Source of the DNA: Paraburkholderia sediminicola
GTDB lineage: Bacteria > Pseudomonadota > Gammaproteobacteria > Burkholderiales > Burkholderiaceae
Assembly (NCBI RefSeq): GCF_902859805.1
Contig: NZ_CADIKC010000004.1
Location: forward strand, 372,001 to 436,000
Direction: 5' to 3'
Length of the DNA stretch: 64,000 nt
Shown here: in pieces, positions 63,571 to 64,000 of the stretch
Layout of the letters: each line of letters begins with the position of its first letter
Numbering within the stretch: position 1 is the stretch's first letter
Notes under the pieces: model-generated
What the model was told of the DNA's origin: nothing
What the model saw: the letters and a program-made list of their open reading frames with translations, nothing else
Database searches by the model: none
Translations under genes and position numbers: made by a program

Positions 63571-63967
63571 TAAAGGAGCCACGATTGTCGTGGATTGATG
63601 GCGTGATGTCGAACGACCGGAACCGGCCCGAACCCTGAAGTTCGGCCAGCGCCCGTCAGTCACCGGCTCGGTCTCGACGCGAATTTCCCTCTTCGACCCC
63701 AAGCAGCCGTTCGGTACCGCGTAGTCTATACGTCCGCCTCCGAGGCAAACCGGTCATCCAAGGGTAAGCCCAACAATAAATCGTCAGTTCGCTTGCGGTA
63801 GCCGCGAAGCGCGCGACCGCAAGACCCACCAGGCCCCACAAGACCACGGACATGAAACACCGAGCTCGGGCTCAGTGTCTTGACGCGACCTGCGCGCTGA
63901 CGCTGCCTAGTGGAGGCTTAATCTGCATCGAGATTGCACCGTTCTGCAAATTGCGCCGAAGTGATAT
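63571..63967. other. Intergenic region without recognised gene
   Basis: About 400 bases of Arg/Pro-rich, probably non-coding sequence before the partial frame at the window end. Confidence 0.35.
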
Positions 63968-64000
63968 ATGATGATCATCATGAAAAAGCCATCGATCAAT
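63968..64000 (+). CDS. Possible 5' end of a gene cut by the window edge
   Basis: An open frame MMIIMKKPSIN begins at 63968 (alternative ATG 63980) and runs off the window. The preceding AT-rich TGATATATGATGATC is unlike the surrounding DNA and could be a promoter/start region. Too short to identify. Confidence 0.25.
   Translation, partial: MMIIMKKPSIN

Overview
The window is chromosomal DNA of a GC-rich betaproteobacterium, most likely Burkholderia sensu lato (Paraburkholderia-like). The basis is consistent GC-rich codon use, a GXXXXG-free but typical Burkholderia-style trimeric porin, a short H-NS-like protein, LysR and MocR regulators, a non-phosphorylative L-rhamnose pathway, a cyanide-insensitive-type bd oxidase and a blh-bigR-type sulfur locus. 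The genus is inferred from gene content, not from a database search. No rRNA, tRNA, CRISPR array or complete insertion sequence was seen.

Layout. 1-1.7 kb: end of nasT plus nasS (nitrate-responsive antitermination). 1.7-8.0 kb: a TctDE-like two-component pair divergent from a three-gene ABC importer, followed by a porin with a very strong terminator. 9.3-15 kb: a DyP peroxidase/encapsulin nanocompartment operon whose peroxidase ends in a recognisable cargo-loading peptide. Two nearly identical LysR genes flank it; the left one is fused in frame to a DUF1269 membrane-glycine-zipper domain. A MocR-type regulator is divergent from the right LysR. 16.6-24.7 kb: molybdopterin genes moaA-moaE-moaD, a cydAB (CIO-type) operon carrying a bestrophin gene, and an FdhF/YdeP molybdo-oxidoreductase. 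24.9-30.7 kb: a stress-flavoured block with a ClpG/ClpK stand-alone disaggregase, a DksA/TraR homologue that has lost its zinc cysteines, a tandem Mop (molybdate-binding) protein, a Host_attach-family protein and several small unknown proteins.

31-42.5 kb: a complete L-rhamnose uptake and oxidation locus (RhaS/T/P/Q-like importer, lactonase, mutarotase, LysR regulator, rhamnose dehydrogenase, rhamnonate dehydratase, MFS transporter, KDR dehydrogenase). Only the final hydrolase is missing from the window. 42.6-53.2 kb: mixed genes: MFS efflux, small secreted and membrane proteins, H-NS-like protein, LMW-phosphatase/ArsC-like protein, J-domain protein, FMN reductase, amidase, CDP-diacylglycerol pyrophosphatase, fatty-acid desaturase.

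53.2-64 kb looks like an integrated island or accessory segment. A P4-type tyrosine recombinase sits directly at, and overlaps, the 3' end of the desaturase gene, preceded by two tandem 11-bp repeats. Behind it come a broken MarR/OhrR gene, a haloalkane-dehalogenase-like hydrolase, a four-gene translationally coupled operon (DUF2000, enoyl-CoA hydratase, quinone reductase, AraC), the blh-bigR-pmpAB persulfide-detoxification locus, a secreted DUF4822-like protein and an orphan SMI1/KNR4 protein. Three copies of a 41-nt intergenic repeat were found only in this part.

The most notable points are the encapsulin locus bracketed by duplicated LysR genes with a LysR-DUF1269 fusion, the stress/molybdenum block, the cysteine-free DksA homologue, and the overlapping DUF2000 operon. 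All functional statements come from reading motifs and context by eye; none was tested by alignment software.
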